Positions 27,481-42,008 of a DNA stretch of 64,000 nucleotides are shown here, one piece after another. Position numbers and translations under genes: made by a program. Source of the stretch: Latrodectus hesperus (taxonomy: Eukaryota; Arthropoda; Arachnida; Araneae; Theridiidae); NCBI GenBank assembly GCA_037975125.1, contig CM075862.1, forward strand, positions 18,414,283 to 18,478,282. The letters are read 5' to 3'. Below the pieces are notes generated by a model. That model ran no database searches. It was not told the DNA's origin and worked only from the letters and a program-made list of their open reading frames with translations. Position 1 is the first letter of the stretch; every line of letters begins with the position of its first letter.

Positions 27481-27615
27481 TTAAACCGGACCTATGGTAT
27501 AAAGTACAGTCCGAATAATTTCAAACATCCAAGTCATGGTGGGATTCGAACCCACGAATGTTGAAACGAAGACAATAAAGTTAACCATTCGGTTATCAAA
27601 TCGATGTATTGAACT
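27468..27615 (-). mobile_element. tRNA-derived SINE, copy 1 of a local pair
   Basis: Minus-strand B box GGTTCGAATCCC at 27541-27552 and a degraded A box near 27585-27600. It shares the tail and head with the next copy (27735-27895). Confidence 0.7.
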
Positions 27616-27734
27616 CAAGGAGAAATATGTCAAGGCGATATATGTAACTTCACATATGTGTATTTTTGTGCATTCTTTTTTGTTCTTTAAGCTAAAACGA
27701 GTTTGAGAGGTTTGGTTTGTTTGTCCTTCAACGA

Positions 27735-27895
27735 TTATTTTTTGCACACAAGGGCTAATTAGACCGGGACCTACGGTTTAAAGTGGATTCCGAACCACTA
27801 AAAACATCCATGCCTAAGGTGGGATTCGAACCCACGAACTGTTGAACCGAAGGCAAGAGCGCTAACCATTCGGCTGCCAGCTTGGCCGAGAATGA
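27735..27895 (-). mobile_element. tRNA-derived SINE, copy 2 of a local pair
   Basis: The minus strand reads TGGCAGCCGAATGGTTAGC (A box) and GGTTCGAATCCC (B box, 27821-27832), followed by ACCTTAGGCATGGATGTT. It is better preserved than copy 1. Confidence 0.75.
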
Positions 27896-28217
27896 GAGGA
27901 GATGATGTTTGAGAAAAATGAGAATGTGAAGTTTTCTTTTCTTCTTTATTTTCATTAAAAGGAATATGATTTGAAAATACATTGTCATTATAATTAACTG
28001 TAATTCAAGGTTTGTCGAATTATCTGAAAAAATTAATCTGGAAAGCATAAAGGAGAGTAGAGTATTTTGTTAAAGTAGTATAATTTGTTATTTTAAAGCT
28101 CTATGTTTGACTTTAAGACACAAAAAATGCTAGACGTCAATTAGAGATTACTATTACGTATTACAGTAGCAACAGCTGACTAGTATTTACTAACCTGTAA
28201 AGATCGAACACGTCAGC

Positions 28218-28325
28218 TACAAAGATAATTTATTTTGATAATTTGTTTATAGTATTCAGTTACAAAGATAATATATTTTGATAATTTGTTTATAGTATTC
28301 AGTTACAAAGATAATACATTTTGAA
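28218..28325. repeat. 43-bp tandem repeat, about 2.5 copies
   Basis: Unit TACAAAGATAATATATTTTG plus ATAATTTGTTTATAGTATTCAGT. A separate 22-bp duplication (ACCAATGTAACAGCATACAAG) lies at about 28836-28880. Confidence 0.85.
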
Positions 28326-28459
28326 AACAGTTTTTAGGCTGTCAAGCAAAACAATCAAAAATTTCATCAAGAAATTCAGTGTTCTTGATTTTTACAAGAT
28401 GTGGCTCATATGAAGCGGAACTTAACCTCATTTGGGCAAAAGAGTATTTGATGTCCTAA

Positions 28460-28690
28460 AGTGAACTTTGAAAATTACGTTTTGGCTCTGGCATACCCAG
28501 ACGCCACTGGAATGGAACACGCCTGGTCGCTATATTCTCCGGATCTAAAACCATGTGACTCACTTTTGTGGGTACAGAAATAACCCCCAAGCCATTGCTG
28601 AGCTGAAATAAGCCGTTCAGGAGGTCTTTGAAATCATCAATGTTTTTACACCCCAATGAGCTACGCTTCTGCTATATTAGAGCCAATGAT
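28460..28690 (+). mobile_element. Mariner-like transposase C-terminal remnant
   Basis: The plus strand reads YSPDLKPCDSLLW and then, after frameshifts, a run resembling NHPQAIAELK. SPDL.PCD..LW is the region around the last catalytic Asp of mariner-like enzymes. The remainder is gone. Confidence 0.6.
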
Positions 28691-31610
28691 GGCAGACAAA
28701 TTGAATATATCATAACCTAAACCAAAATATCTGTAGTAACGTTTACATGCTAAATAAAGTTTGTGCATTTTGTTGTTTTTAAATAATTTATGTTGTATAT
28801 AGTTCAATAATTGTCATCTTATAAGTAAAATATGTCCACCAATGTAACAGCATACAAGCACCAATGTAACAGCATACAAGACTTTTAAATACAATTGCAC
28901 TCAATTTAAGGATTTTAATTTCCCTGTATATGAATGACATTTGTGGTGTTAGAAATCTTTATAGTTCAAAAATTAAAGCTGGCATAGGTTGAATAATTCA
29001 TTTTAATTATCAGACTTCCGGGTCTTATAACGCATTTTCACCTGTCATCCCGCATATATTCGAAATATCAGATTTACTTGCGTCCTATTTTGAGGAAGAA
29101 AAAATATCTTTTCTTTTCGTGATTTAAAACAATTATACGCCAATTCGAGCACTTATGTTCGCTTTCAGTGAGAACTTAATATCTGTTACACTGAAATAGG
29201 AAACAAAGTGGAAAAGTAAGTTAATTACAAGTTATATTTAATTAATAATTTTCTTATTTACAATAAGATAAAAAATTGTTCACTTGTTTCAAAGTACATA
29301 TTTTTGCAGTATAAGTCTAACATAAATTATTCAATATATTTTAATCCATAAATAACAAAACTGAGCATAAGAATCTGCTTGTAAATTATTTTAGCATAAG
29401 AAATAAATGTATTAAAACAAGTAAAAGAGAATAAATCTGTATAAGATTATTAAGTTCGATCGATAGTGTAAAGGTTTTCATTAAAAATTATAAAATAACT
29501 GAATTATGATATAAAGAACTTTTAATATATTGTTAAATTTCTTTAGTTTTGATGCATATTTTTTATAAGAATTTTGCTTATTATTATTGCATATTTACTT
29601 CAGTTTTGATGCATATTATTATTTGTACATACTTGCCATGATTTGGAGGGGGATAAAAACATCAGTACATTCTTATGATTTTAAGAGAAAAAATCTGGAG
29701 GCACTACTAGTGATATTTCGTCTTGAAACAGAATGTTTAAAACGTTAGTATATATATATTTATATATTAATTTTATCATATTTTGCCCAGAATTGTAATT
29801 TTCTTTGTAAACAAAGACAGGTTTTATCTGAAGATGTAATTTTATTTTGGAATTTAAATAAATAGTAGTGTTCCAGGTAAGTGTACAGGGTTCGATGCTT
29901 GTAGATATACATTGCCAGTGTGCAAACTGTTATGCCATGTTTGAAGATACCGGATTAGATTGAACTCCAATATTTAAAATATTAATTTTCCACACACATT
30001 AAATTAATTTTCTCTTGAGTTAAATTAAAGATTATATAATATATATCCCATTTAACTAAGACTAACACAGATTTAGAATTAGTTTAAATTGATACTGGAG
30101 AAATGTGCATTCTGCATGGGAGCTCCTGTCTGATTAATAGACACCCCCACGTCCTATTAAACTCCATACGCCTGCCATCTGTTGACTATTTAAGCTACTA
30201 AAACAACTCAATAGTTTTTTTCCGGCAAAATTTCGACTATTTTTAATTTTTTCACTGAAATTGCCAAAAATCTGTTGATTTTCATACATTATTGGGAAAT
30301 CGGGAGAAATGGGGGAAAATTAGGAGTTTTCCGATAAAATCAGTAGAGTTGACAGATATGTTAGTAGCTTTTTCGAATAAAAATGAAAGTTTACAAATGA
30401 TAACAAAATTTTAGTTCAAAAATGAATGAAATTAGATCTCAATTTCATACAGCATAAAAGAATTATTGTTATTATTTTTATGAAATATAAGTTTGAACTT
30501 TAAACCTTTAACCACTTTGAAATTTCTTTAAGCACTGAAATACTTTTATTTGATAAAAATCAACTTTGAGACGTCAATAATTTATGAAAGAAATTTATAT
30601 TATGTGCTTAGTATAAAAGATATTGAAGTGACAGTTAAATTTAAATACATATGAATTTAATATTTTTATGCTAATTATATATACTATTGACTGTTATATC
30701 ATTTATTTATAAAAATAGAAAGTATGGCAATTTAATATTTCTTATTTATAGTTAGAGAAATATAAAATTGTCATTCAATTTGACAGATTTTGATACATAT
30801 TTATATAAATTTTGAGATATTGTCTATTAATAATGAATATTTTCACAATAATAATTCCTAAATTAAAGTGAATAATTTATAAATGAAAATTTTATTGTGT
30901 TTGTAAAATTAAAAGTATTAAAGTGTCACTTTAATTTAAAATAAAGTAATGTAATATTTTTAATATTAATTATACGTATGCTATTGTTTGCTATATTAAT
31001 AATATCTCAATTTATTATGTTATAGTATAGAAATTAATTTTATAAAATATTGTGATACTGTAATTGATATTAATAAAATAAGCGCATTACTATGCCGAAA
31101 AAATAAAGTACATTTATTTCCGTTGTGATAGAGCTTTTAACTTTAAGTATTTAACTAATCTAAATATTTAATATAATCTATTTTCCAATAAAATAATTTT
31201 TTATATGTTTATATTTGTCCATTTCTGACAAGTGAAAATCCACTAAACAAAGATTCGTAATTTTGAACTAATGTTAAATGACGAGGTCGACACCTGAGTC
31301 GTGGCGACAGAGAAGGGACATTGCGATGACGTCTTTTTTATATGACATAGTTATCATTAGTGAATATGACGGATCTCTTGTTAGATCCATAACTTCACGT
31401 TCACGGGAAAGACTTTTTTTCTTACCAGGCCAACGTGGCTTTTTTAAATACGTATCTATTGGAAATGACAATCATAAGCAAATTATAATTTAAATTTCAT
31501 AATAATTTAAAAAAATGAATTTTATTGAAAAAATAAATATCACATATAGTTTTAGAATTGAAATTTTATCATTGCAAAATTGATTTATAAAGAGTTGGGG
31601 AATAATTATA

Positions 31611-31770
31611 TATACATAATATACATACAAACACATACATACATAACCTTACATACATATACATACACATGCATACATATACATACACACATATACATAC
31701 ATATACATACATACACATACATATATATACATACATATATATATGCTATATATATGTATATATATATTTT
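31611..31770. repeat. Imperfect (TACA/CATA)n microsatellite
   Basis: Tetranucleotide TACA and TATA variants over about 160 bp. A short Tyr/Ile/His-rich ORF here is an artefact of it. Confidence 0.95.
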
Positions 31771-32329
31771 CTTTTACGAATAGCCAAATTATGATTACAG
31801 TTATGATATAGATATAAATCGAAAAAGCATTTATTTATTATTTTGAAGAATGCCCGTACCAGCCATTTGTCCATTAAATCACACTGAAAAAAATATATCG
31901 TGAGATAACTGTCCACGAGATGAAAAATTCCGTTGGCAGAAATGTTCTTTGAATACTTGAAGCTCGAAAAACTAAATATGCTTTTTCCCTTTTTCATTTC
32001 CTATTAAAACCAGCTGTTGCATTTTTTTTTGTGTCATGTGTTTGTATTTGGATTTGCAGACGACTTTTTTGAAAAATGCTAGTCACTTAGTTCCATTTAA
32101 TAAATCATGCTTTGAGGTTAAATGTTTTCTTTTTTTTAAGGCGAGCAAAAACACTCTGTTTGAATAAAATGAAATAAAAAGCACCATCTTTTAATATTTT
32201 TTCAATATGATTCATTAACTGAAATAAATGGGGTTGTTTTATTCTTAATGTAAAAAATTCTCACTATTTTGATTTAGGGGATTTAATGTCTGTAAGAACA
32301 TTTTTAACAAAGCTTAACAAATATGGTAC

Positions 32330-32462
<133 letters not shown>

Positions 32463-32484
32463 TTGAAATACCGAAATCTGGTGA

Positions 32485-32599
32485 TGAATGTCGACTTTCA
32501 GCCGTGAATGTCAATATTTACATAGACACTTGGTGTAATTCCGAAATATTTGCTAAATACCCTTATTTTCTGACTTACACCGGCAGATGTCGACATTCA
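32485..32599. repeat. Inverted repeat next to TA array
   Basis: TGAATGTCGAC at 32485-32495 is exactly inverted at 32589-32599, and GGTGA/TCACC extends the similarity imperfectly outward. It could be a tiny MITE or a stem with a loop of about 93 bp. Confidence 0.5.
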
Positions 32600-33009
32600 C
32601 CACGTACTAATAGTGAATTTTGAACATGTCGGAAATTAATATTTTCTTTTCCGTATTTGAGTCGCTATAAAAAGTCACAGGAGTGACATAACTTTTTTGC
32701 CTGTCTTTTTGAGAGGAGTGACCAAGAACTTAATACAAACAGTACATTCTAAATGAGAGAAGAAAATAATAGAAATTAAGAGCTTACTTGATTATATGTG
32801 ATTTAAAATTATTCATTGTAACAACTAAAACTATTATGACATGAATTGGACCCTTGCTTTAAAATTGCATTCATTTGTGGAACACATCATTTGGCAATGA
32901 CAGAGTGTATAGCCTTGTTCTCTGCTTCTCGAATTAGCTACATCTACTTTCTCAGTGATATTTCTTGAGAACAAATATAATCTATGGAAAGTAACTTTTA
33001 TTTTCAAAG

Positions 33010-34310
33010 TGCGAACTGATTACACGTGTAAAGCTGCTGGAGGAAGTTATTTTTATTTGTCAATTTATAGACGTTGGAATCTTTTATTCCAGCAACAACC
33101 AGTAACACATTTTTGGCTATCTGCTCAACCATGGTCGATTTCAGGGGCCTATATTTCTACAGTATCCCCAGTTTGAGCAAGAGAAAATTTTTTTTGTAAG
33201 GTTAACATTTTTGTCGCTTGCAGTAGAAAATTCTCTTTCGCGGCAGCTATTTTTATAGAAATTAACTCGTGTTTTTCAGTCAGAATTTGACGTGAAGACG
33301 AGGTAAACAGCAGGTCTTCTTCAATATTTTTCTTTGGAATATGGTTTTCAGTATGAACACCGCTCAAATTTTTTTCAGAAATATTAATAGTTTCTTCAGA
33401 TTGTTCTTATATTCTGTTATACTGGGTTTCAAAAGTATTGGCAATTTCTTCGAGTTGTTCTTTGGTTTCAATATTTGTGATTTGTTCGCTAGACAGAAAA
33501 AGACAATGCTCTGGTTCTTTTTGCTTTAACACCAAACATAGTTTCATAAGGACTTTGGCGTATTCTTTCATGGTATATAATATTCTTGGCAGATTGAACA
33601 TATGGTAAACCATCTGACCATTTATTTGTATCGTTATCGTTCATCCATTCAGTTAGACTATTCTGCATAACCTGATTGGCCCTTTGAACTGAGCCTTGTG
33701 TTTGACTGTAACGAGTTTTTTCTACGAACTATCCAAACATCTTTGCATGCAGCGCATATTTCGGATATGACTTGATTATTGGATTCTCTACATTATATGA
33801 TTGCAATATTGCAGAAGCACCAAATGTTAAAAATATTAGAGAAAATTGATACAGTACTTCTTCAGCTCTCTTTGTCCTCGGGTGGTCGTAGCTGAACAAA
33901 CTTAGTTAAATGATCTTGATATCCCTAATGAACTTATATTCTTCATCTCTGACTGCAGATCCTTGAGATCAAACTAACATCTTGAGTTTAATTCAGAACT
34001 CACCATTCTGTGGTTTCAAAACAATAGTTTTCTTAGGTACACTGTGTTTTATGCGACTTAATTTAAATGCATCATTAATTTCATATGTATTATTTTTGTA
34101 TTTAACTTGCAACTCTTCAAGCATACTAGTTCTTCCTCCCTGTGGCCAATTTTGTTAGGGTTTCATATAATATATTGAATAATTCTTCTCGGGTAACATA
34201 ATACTGTATATTCGTTTCGTCTAGTTTTAATGGAGCAATTAACTTCTTTTCATCATTAATTGTCAAAACATAACGCAATCCAAATGTGTGTTGCACTTAG
34301 TTTTAACAGA
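33010..34310 (-). pseudogene. KRBA2/SCAND3-like integrase pseudogene
   Basis: Minus-strand pieces in order: LIAPLKLDETNIQYYVTREE; ELQVKYKNNTYEIND; YKFI then DHPRTKRAEEVLYQFS; GASAILQS; SQTQGSVQRANQVMQNSLTE; WSDGLPYVQSAKNIIYHERI; SPYETMFGVKA; and near 33150-33230 KMLTLQKKFSLAQTGDTVEI. This is the order of the integrase of KRBA2/SCAND3-type proteins, which descend from gypsy or Ginger-like mobile elements: zinc-binding N-part, rve core, GD-containing C-part. Frameshifts and stops break it throughout, and parts of the core are lost. It is a dead copy. Confidence 0.75.
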
Positions 34311-34329
34311 AACCCATTCAGAAAGTATT

Positions 34330-37352
<3,023 letters not shown>

Positions 37353-37489
37353 AATAGTACAGTAATAGTCACAAATTATACACAAGATAATAGTTTCATG
37401 AAAAATATTTACATTATGGACCGAAATTGCATTAAATCTGCAGAGGAAGATGTTAAATTAGGACTTTCTATTACCAACTTTTTTTTTTA

Positions 37490-37700
37490 CATCATATCTC
37501 ATTATCTTTTATAGCTTTAATTTGGTGAGGTCCAAAATATTTGAGCTTAAGTTTTAAGCCTGGTCGGAATTGTGTTCGTTGAATAGCGACTAAATCACCA
37601 ACTTGATTTATTTTGGAAGGTATCCTCCGTTTATTATAATAACATTTACTTTGTTTTTGTTATATTTCCTCGTCTTTTTTCATTTCGACGAGGAAGTACA
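37490..37700 (-). mobile_element. Ty3/gypsy integrase C-terminal remnant
   Basis: The minus strand reads INQVGDLVAIQRTQFRPGLK then LKYFGPHQIK. This is the GD/E..D-type C-terminal tail of a gypsy integrase (GDLV...KL.P.Y.GPY.I). No LTR is identified nearby. Confidence 0.65.
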
Positions 37701-37754
37701 ATTGTAAGCGATTAAGGCTCTATCAGCGATCTAGGAAATGGCATTAATTGCTCG

Positions 37755-38880
37755 TTGTTTCACAGCATCATACACCAGGAAGCCTTATGTGGAAAATCTT
37801 TGTACCAAACGAATGACATAAAATTTGTTGTTAGAATAACAAATGTCATTAGAGGCGGAAACAAACTTTTGACTTATAGAATATTTCGAGATTTTTTAAG
37901 TGAAATTGATGCAACCAATGGAGATTTGTTATTACACTCCAAAATAAGATGGTTTAGTGCTGGGTAGAGCCTTGAAACGTTTTTTTTTGCTTTACGAAAA
38001 GAAATATCTTTATTTCTAAAAAAATGAAATAAAATCAGACACATCTGAACCGCAAAATTGTATGCAAGATACTTTATTCCTGGCTGATCTTGTATTTTTA
38101 TGTGATATGACACAACCTTTGAACGAATTAAATTTGAAGTTACAAAGCAAAAGACACAATATTGCCAAATTGTATTGATTTGTGAATGTTTTAGAAGTAA
38201 ACTAAAATTGTTCAAAACGTCATTCTAGAGCAGAAAGATTTTTTCCAAGTTGCGAAGAACATTACACAGAGATGGGAAATTTTAAAGGATGAACCTTTAA
38301 GGATCATCTAAAGTATATTGACAATGTAATTGTGGAGCTTGAGCAGCGATTTGCAGATTTTAAAGAATCAGAGAGTGATACTTTTCACGCATCCATTAAC
38401 AATTGCAATTGGAAGTGTAAACACTGATTATCAATTGGAATTATGTGACATACAATCATACTCCTTTTACGAAAGCAGGACAGATTCTGGAATAGATTTT
38501 TTAAGTTCCTTGGTGAGCGTTTCTCCAAATTAACCAATCTTAGCTTGAAAATGGGTTCAATGATGGACAATAACTATCTTTGTGAAAGTGCGTATTCCAC
38601 AATGAATTTTATAAAGTCTAAATATAGATCTTCACTGTCAGATAACTCACTTGCACACGCACTGTGTCTGGTAACAACTAATATTAATGTTGATACTGAA
38701 AGGATTGTAAAAGACAAATTAATGAAACACTTATGCAATTTAATGTAAGAGTTACATAGTAACTATATTAAGCACTATTAAAATTTTCTTTTAAAAAATA
38801 TTTTTTGTATTTGTGCGGCCCTCCAATCTCCTTAGTAATTTGTATTGATCCAAGATTAAATTTGGTCTGGACAGCCCTGA
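37755..38880 (+). pseudogene. hAT transposase pseudogene
   Basis: Plus-strand pieces in order: IIHQEALCGKSL; FRDFLSEIDATNGDLLLHSK then IRWFSAG; FFALRKEISLFL; DLVFLCDMTQPLNELNLKLQ in another frame; VELEQRFADFK; and the dimerisation-domain motif CESAYSTMNFIKSKYRSSLS then DNSLAHALCLVTTNI. This is the order of a hAT enzyme of the GTF2IRD2/FAM200 type. Several frameshifts and stops disable it. The likely right terminal repeat, GGTCTGGACAGCCCTG, lies at 38864-38879. The left terminal repeat was not found; the copy appears cut by the gypsy remnant or by decay. Confidence 0.8.
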
Positions 38881-38884
38881 CATA

Positions 38885-39440
38885 GAAAAATGCATAAATG
38901 TTAGATAATTTAGAATTTTAGTTTCACTTAAAACGAAGCATATATTACGCGTTTGTGCTAGATTCTGTATCATTATATAAAATAAATCAGTTAGTCAATT
39001 AAGCCTGGTTGTTTTAAGTTGAGTAAACGCAAGTGAAAAATGTAATGCTTTTGTAGTTTGACGTCGCAAAAATTTTGAAGATTTAAAAGTAATACTAATA
39101 ATTGATCTAAAAAGATTGAAACGTATTTAAGTTTTATGTTCTACGAAACCAACAGCAACTTTTATAAGGTATCTACAAAGATATAACTTTTGTGATAATA
39201 ATTTAGAAACAAATATTAACCAGAGGACATTTTCGGAAGCCAAAAGAATGCTGATAATAAAGCATACAACGTCTATGCTAAATTGTTTTTTACACATTAT
39301 AATAAATTTCAGGTTTATATATTTAATATAATGCCGAGGAAAACATATAAACGGTCTCATTAGTCTAAATATTACGCAGTTTTTGTTTATGGAATTCTTT
39401 GTTATTTCAACTTTTCCATTAATAGGTCTTTTCTGGAAAA
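38885..39440. other. AT-rich flank of the secreted-peptide gene
   Basis: No recognised repeat or ORF. A TATATAAA at 39443-39450 lies about 100 bp ahead of the next gene's ATG. Confidence 0.5.
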
Positions 39441-39442
39441 CC

Positions 39443-39450
39443 TATATAAA
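39443..39450 (+). promoter_or_regulatory. Possible TATA box for the secreted-peptide gene
   Basis: TATATAAA about 102 bp upstream of the ATG at 39552. A second possibility is that 39540 is a splice acceptor (TTTTTTTTAATGTTCTCAG ends there), in which case the promoter and a 5' exon lie further upstream. In this AT-rich DNA the box may be chance. Confidence 0.3.
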
Positions 39451-39551
39451 ATTTTAGAGTATATTAATTTATGAAAGAAAATCAAGACAATATAATTTCT
39501 TTGCTTATTATGACATAATATTTTTTTTAATGTTCTCAGAAATACCAATAC

Positions 39552-40058
39552 ATGATGAGACATTTCTTAATATATTCTGTCGCTGCTTTCTGGATTTACT
39601 CTATAATATTTGTTACGAGTACGGACGCATCATTGATTGGTAAGGGCTTTTTGAGATGGCTCCTGCATCAAAGAAACATCGTCTTCTTACCGATTCCCAT
39701 ACCAATCTTCCGAAGAATGAAGTCATCAGTTAAGTAAGAAACTAAGTTCTATTTTGTATCTGACTCTCTACTAGGTCATTTAAATAACTCTTTAAATTAT
39801 AACCAGAACTCTCGTATTAAATTGGAGCAATTGGCCAATAACTAGATCTAGAGATTTCTTATTAAATAAGATTTTTAAACTAAGTAGAAAGTTTTTTAAA
39901 AATATAAATGGCAATAAATCAATAATGTTTTTTTTTAATGTTTCAGGCAATCAAGCATTGCTTGGCAGCAAAAAGATGTAATGCCGTTGCCACCAGATTA
40001 TAATCCTGGTTTACCACCTTACGAACCTTATCCAGATATTGCATATCCTTATCCATGA
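39552..40058 (+). CDS. Secreted Pro/Tyr-rich peptide, two coding exons
   Basis: Exon 1 (39552-39733) and exon 2 (39947-40058) join across a 213-bp intron with donor AA|GTAAGA and acceptor TTTTTTTTAATGTTTCAG|G. The frame closes exactly, giving 97 residues. Residues 1-26 form a signal peptide (MMRHFLIYSVAAFWIYSIIF...TSTDA, likely cut before SLIG). The mature part starts basic and hydrophobic (KGFLRWLLHQR, IVFLPIPIPIFRRMK) and ends in a Pro/Tyr/Asp tail (PPDYNPGLPPYEPYPDIAYP). There are no Cys, so it is not a disulphide-knot peptide. AATAAA lies 14 bp after the stop. I do not recognise the family. It could be a cuticle, silk-gland, antimicrobial or other secreted product. Exon joining is inferred from splice sites and open frames, not from RNA. 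Confidence 0.7.
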
Positions 40059-40071
40059 GTCATTTCATTTC

Positions 40072-40077
40072 AATAAA
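40072..40077 (+). terminator. Poly(A) signal of the secreted-peptide gene
   Basis: AATAAA beginning 14 bp after the exon 2 stop, which supports a real, compact 3' end. Confidence 0.65.
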
Positions 40078-40387
40078 ATATTTTTGGTAATAGTTGTTTG
40101 TGTCATCTTTGGAACACATATGGTAGTATTTATGTTCTTAAAACAATAGAGTTAAAATTTTGATTTTACTAATTAACTATTTGAAGATAAGAATATGATA
40201 TGATAATGATTGTTGAATATGATATATTAATGTATTATTTATTAATTAAATATCAAGAAACGTTATCATCGTTGAAAGGAAATGATAATAATCATTTCTT
40301 TCATAAAAAAATTAATTTGAAATTTACAGCTATATAAATTAATCTTAAAATGATAAGTGATATTTCTTATAAAATATAATTATGTTA

Positions 40388-40725
40388 AGGTGGCCGCTTT
40401 GGCCAAGTTGCTTAGGGTGTTCATTCTCATAATAGGAAGGTAATGAATTCGAATTTCGTTTCAGTCGAAGGTTTTTCGCTACTGGCGGCTGGGCACGTTA
40501 AATATGCTATGGTCGCAATGTCCTCCAAGAGAAATGATATCTCTAGGAGTAGTAGGCCAAGTCCCGGAATCTTCTGCTTGGTCCCTGCTTCTAGATCACA
40601 AATATCCACTTTCGGGGCTACGATGGCACACCCGCACCATATAAGGTGATGTCACTTCCATCCCTAGTTGTGCTGAAAGGTGGAAATCCTAGTAGCTAGG
40701 CATCATTCAACAACAAATAGTTCTG
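40388..40725 (+). mobile_element. tRNA-derived SINE with CAACAA tail
   Basis: The head GGCCGCTTTGGCCAAGTTGC with a decayed B box (GAATTCGAATTTC), a GC-richer body, and the tail TCATTCAACAACAAATAG. Confidence 0.65.
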
Positions 40726-40729
40726 TTTA

Positions 40730-41795
40730 GAATAATTAATATTACAATAATCTCTCTCACCCTCCAGATAGTTTTTTTGCACACACTGTTTAGTTACATA
40801 AGCATTAATTTCAACAAATTATAATAAAATTCTGCAAATAGTAAATGACAATTGTTGTTTTAAGGGATAATTAACATTAATACTAAAACAATATGTTCAC
40901 TCTATAACACGTTTATATATCGTTGTCAAACGGCTATGTTTTTCAGTGGATTTCTAACATATTAAATAATTTAAATGATTGCAGTTTTAATATATTAAAT
41001 TACAGTTTCGTGTAAATTTTCAAATTTAAATGCAATGGTATTAAAATTTAAAGCATAAGAATTTATTTGTTCATATGTTGTAGTCGAACTTATTATTCAT
41101 AATGGTTATAGGAAATTTAATACAATAAGTTTTTTGATACTTCATTAGTGATGAATATAGTTAATGTAATTAATTTTTTTCTTTGAATATTTTAAGTATA
41201 TGTATAAACAATATTGTATGGCCAGTATATATGCGTAGTTACATTTACTATAAATTATTGATCGATAATGATTTTAAAATTATACCACAAAAAATAAAAG
41301 TTTAGTGATTAACCCTTAGAACACTGATTCTCAAAACCAAAATTTAAAAAATATGAATGTACTCATTTTAATAACCAAATACAGAAAAAATATATAAAAA
41401 AATTAAGATAACAATACATATTTTATGTATTTATTTAAATACGTAAAATATGCATTGTGAAAAATAAAAATTTGGTACTTACAAAAATACAAAATTTTTT
41501 ATCGAAATTATGTAGTAATGAAAATAACAAACTCCCCTAACTCAAAAGTATTCTTAATTTACGGTAAAATGAAATGTCTCAAAGACTTATTCCGCCAAAT
41601 TTTGTCTAAAAATTTATCACTCATTTAATACAGCTGAAAAACGGAATATACGGAAAAAAGTAAATATATTATTAGAACAATTTTGACAGCTGCGACGTTT
41701 AATTTCATAAACATTTGTTCAAAAGAACATATTACAATGGCAATATACACATAACTAAACACATTTAAAGCTAACCAATACTGCAAGTATATAAC
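40730..41795. other. AT-rich intergenic DNA, no gene seen
   Basis: No ORF or repeat that I can name. Confidence 0.55.
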
Positions 41796-41799
41796 TTGA

Positions 41800-42008
41800 T
41801 TTGTAGTTGTCGCTGCTCCACTTTTCCAACTGAACCATATTTAGGTGTGGAGACCGATTTCCTCAGTACACACATGCTATAGGTACCAGTTTATAGGGTT
41901 CCATTCACACCTCATTCATACAATGAAAGGACATAGACAGGATAGATAAAATACATTCATGCTCGAACCGGGATTTGAACCCAGGACCTCCCTATCCGCA
42001 GTCAGGCA
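41800..42008 (-). mobile_element. SINE, 3' part, split by CACTG element
   Basis: Same family as the SINE at 62345-62655: CTCCACTTTTCCA, CTCAGTACACACATGC, GGGATTTGAACCCAGGACCT and CCGCAGTCAGGCA align in order. It stops inside the tRNA-like head at GTCAGGCA. The remaining CGCTGACCATTAGACAAG is at 46573 onward, after the inserted element. Confidence 0.85.

Noticed and set aside
31274..31493. Overlapping opposite-strand ORFs (71 and 65 codons)
   Set aside because: No known motif and no splice continuation on either strand.
31611..31770. Regular repeats that could suggest an array
   Set aside because: Simple tetranucleotide microsatellite.
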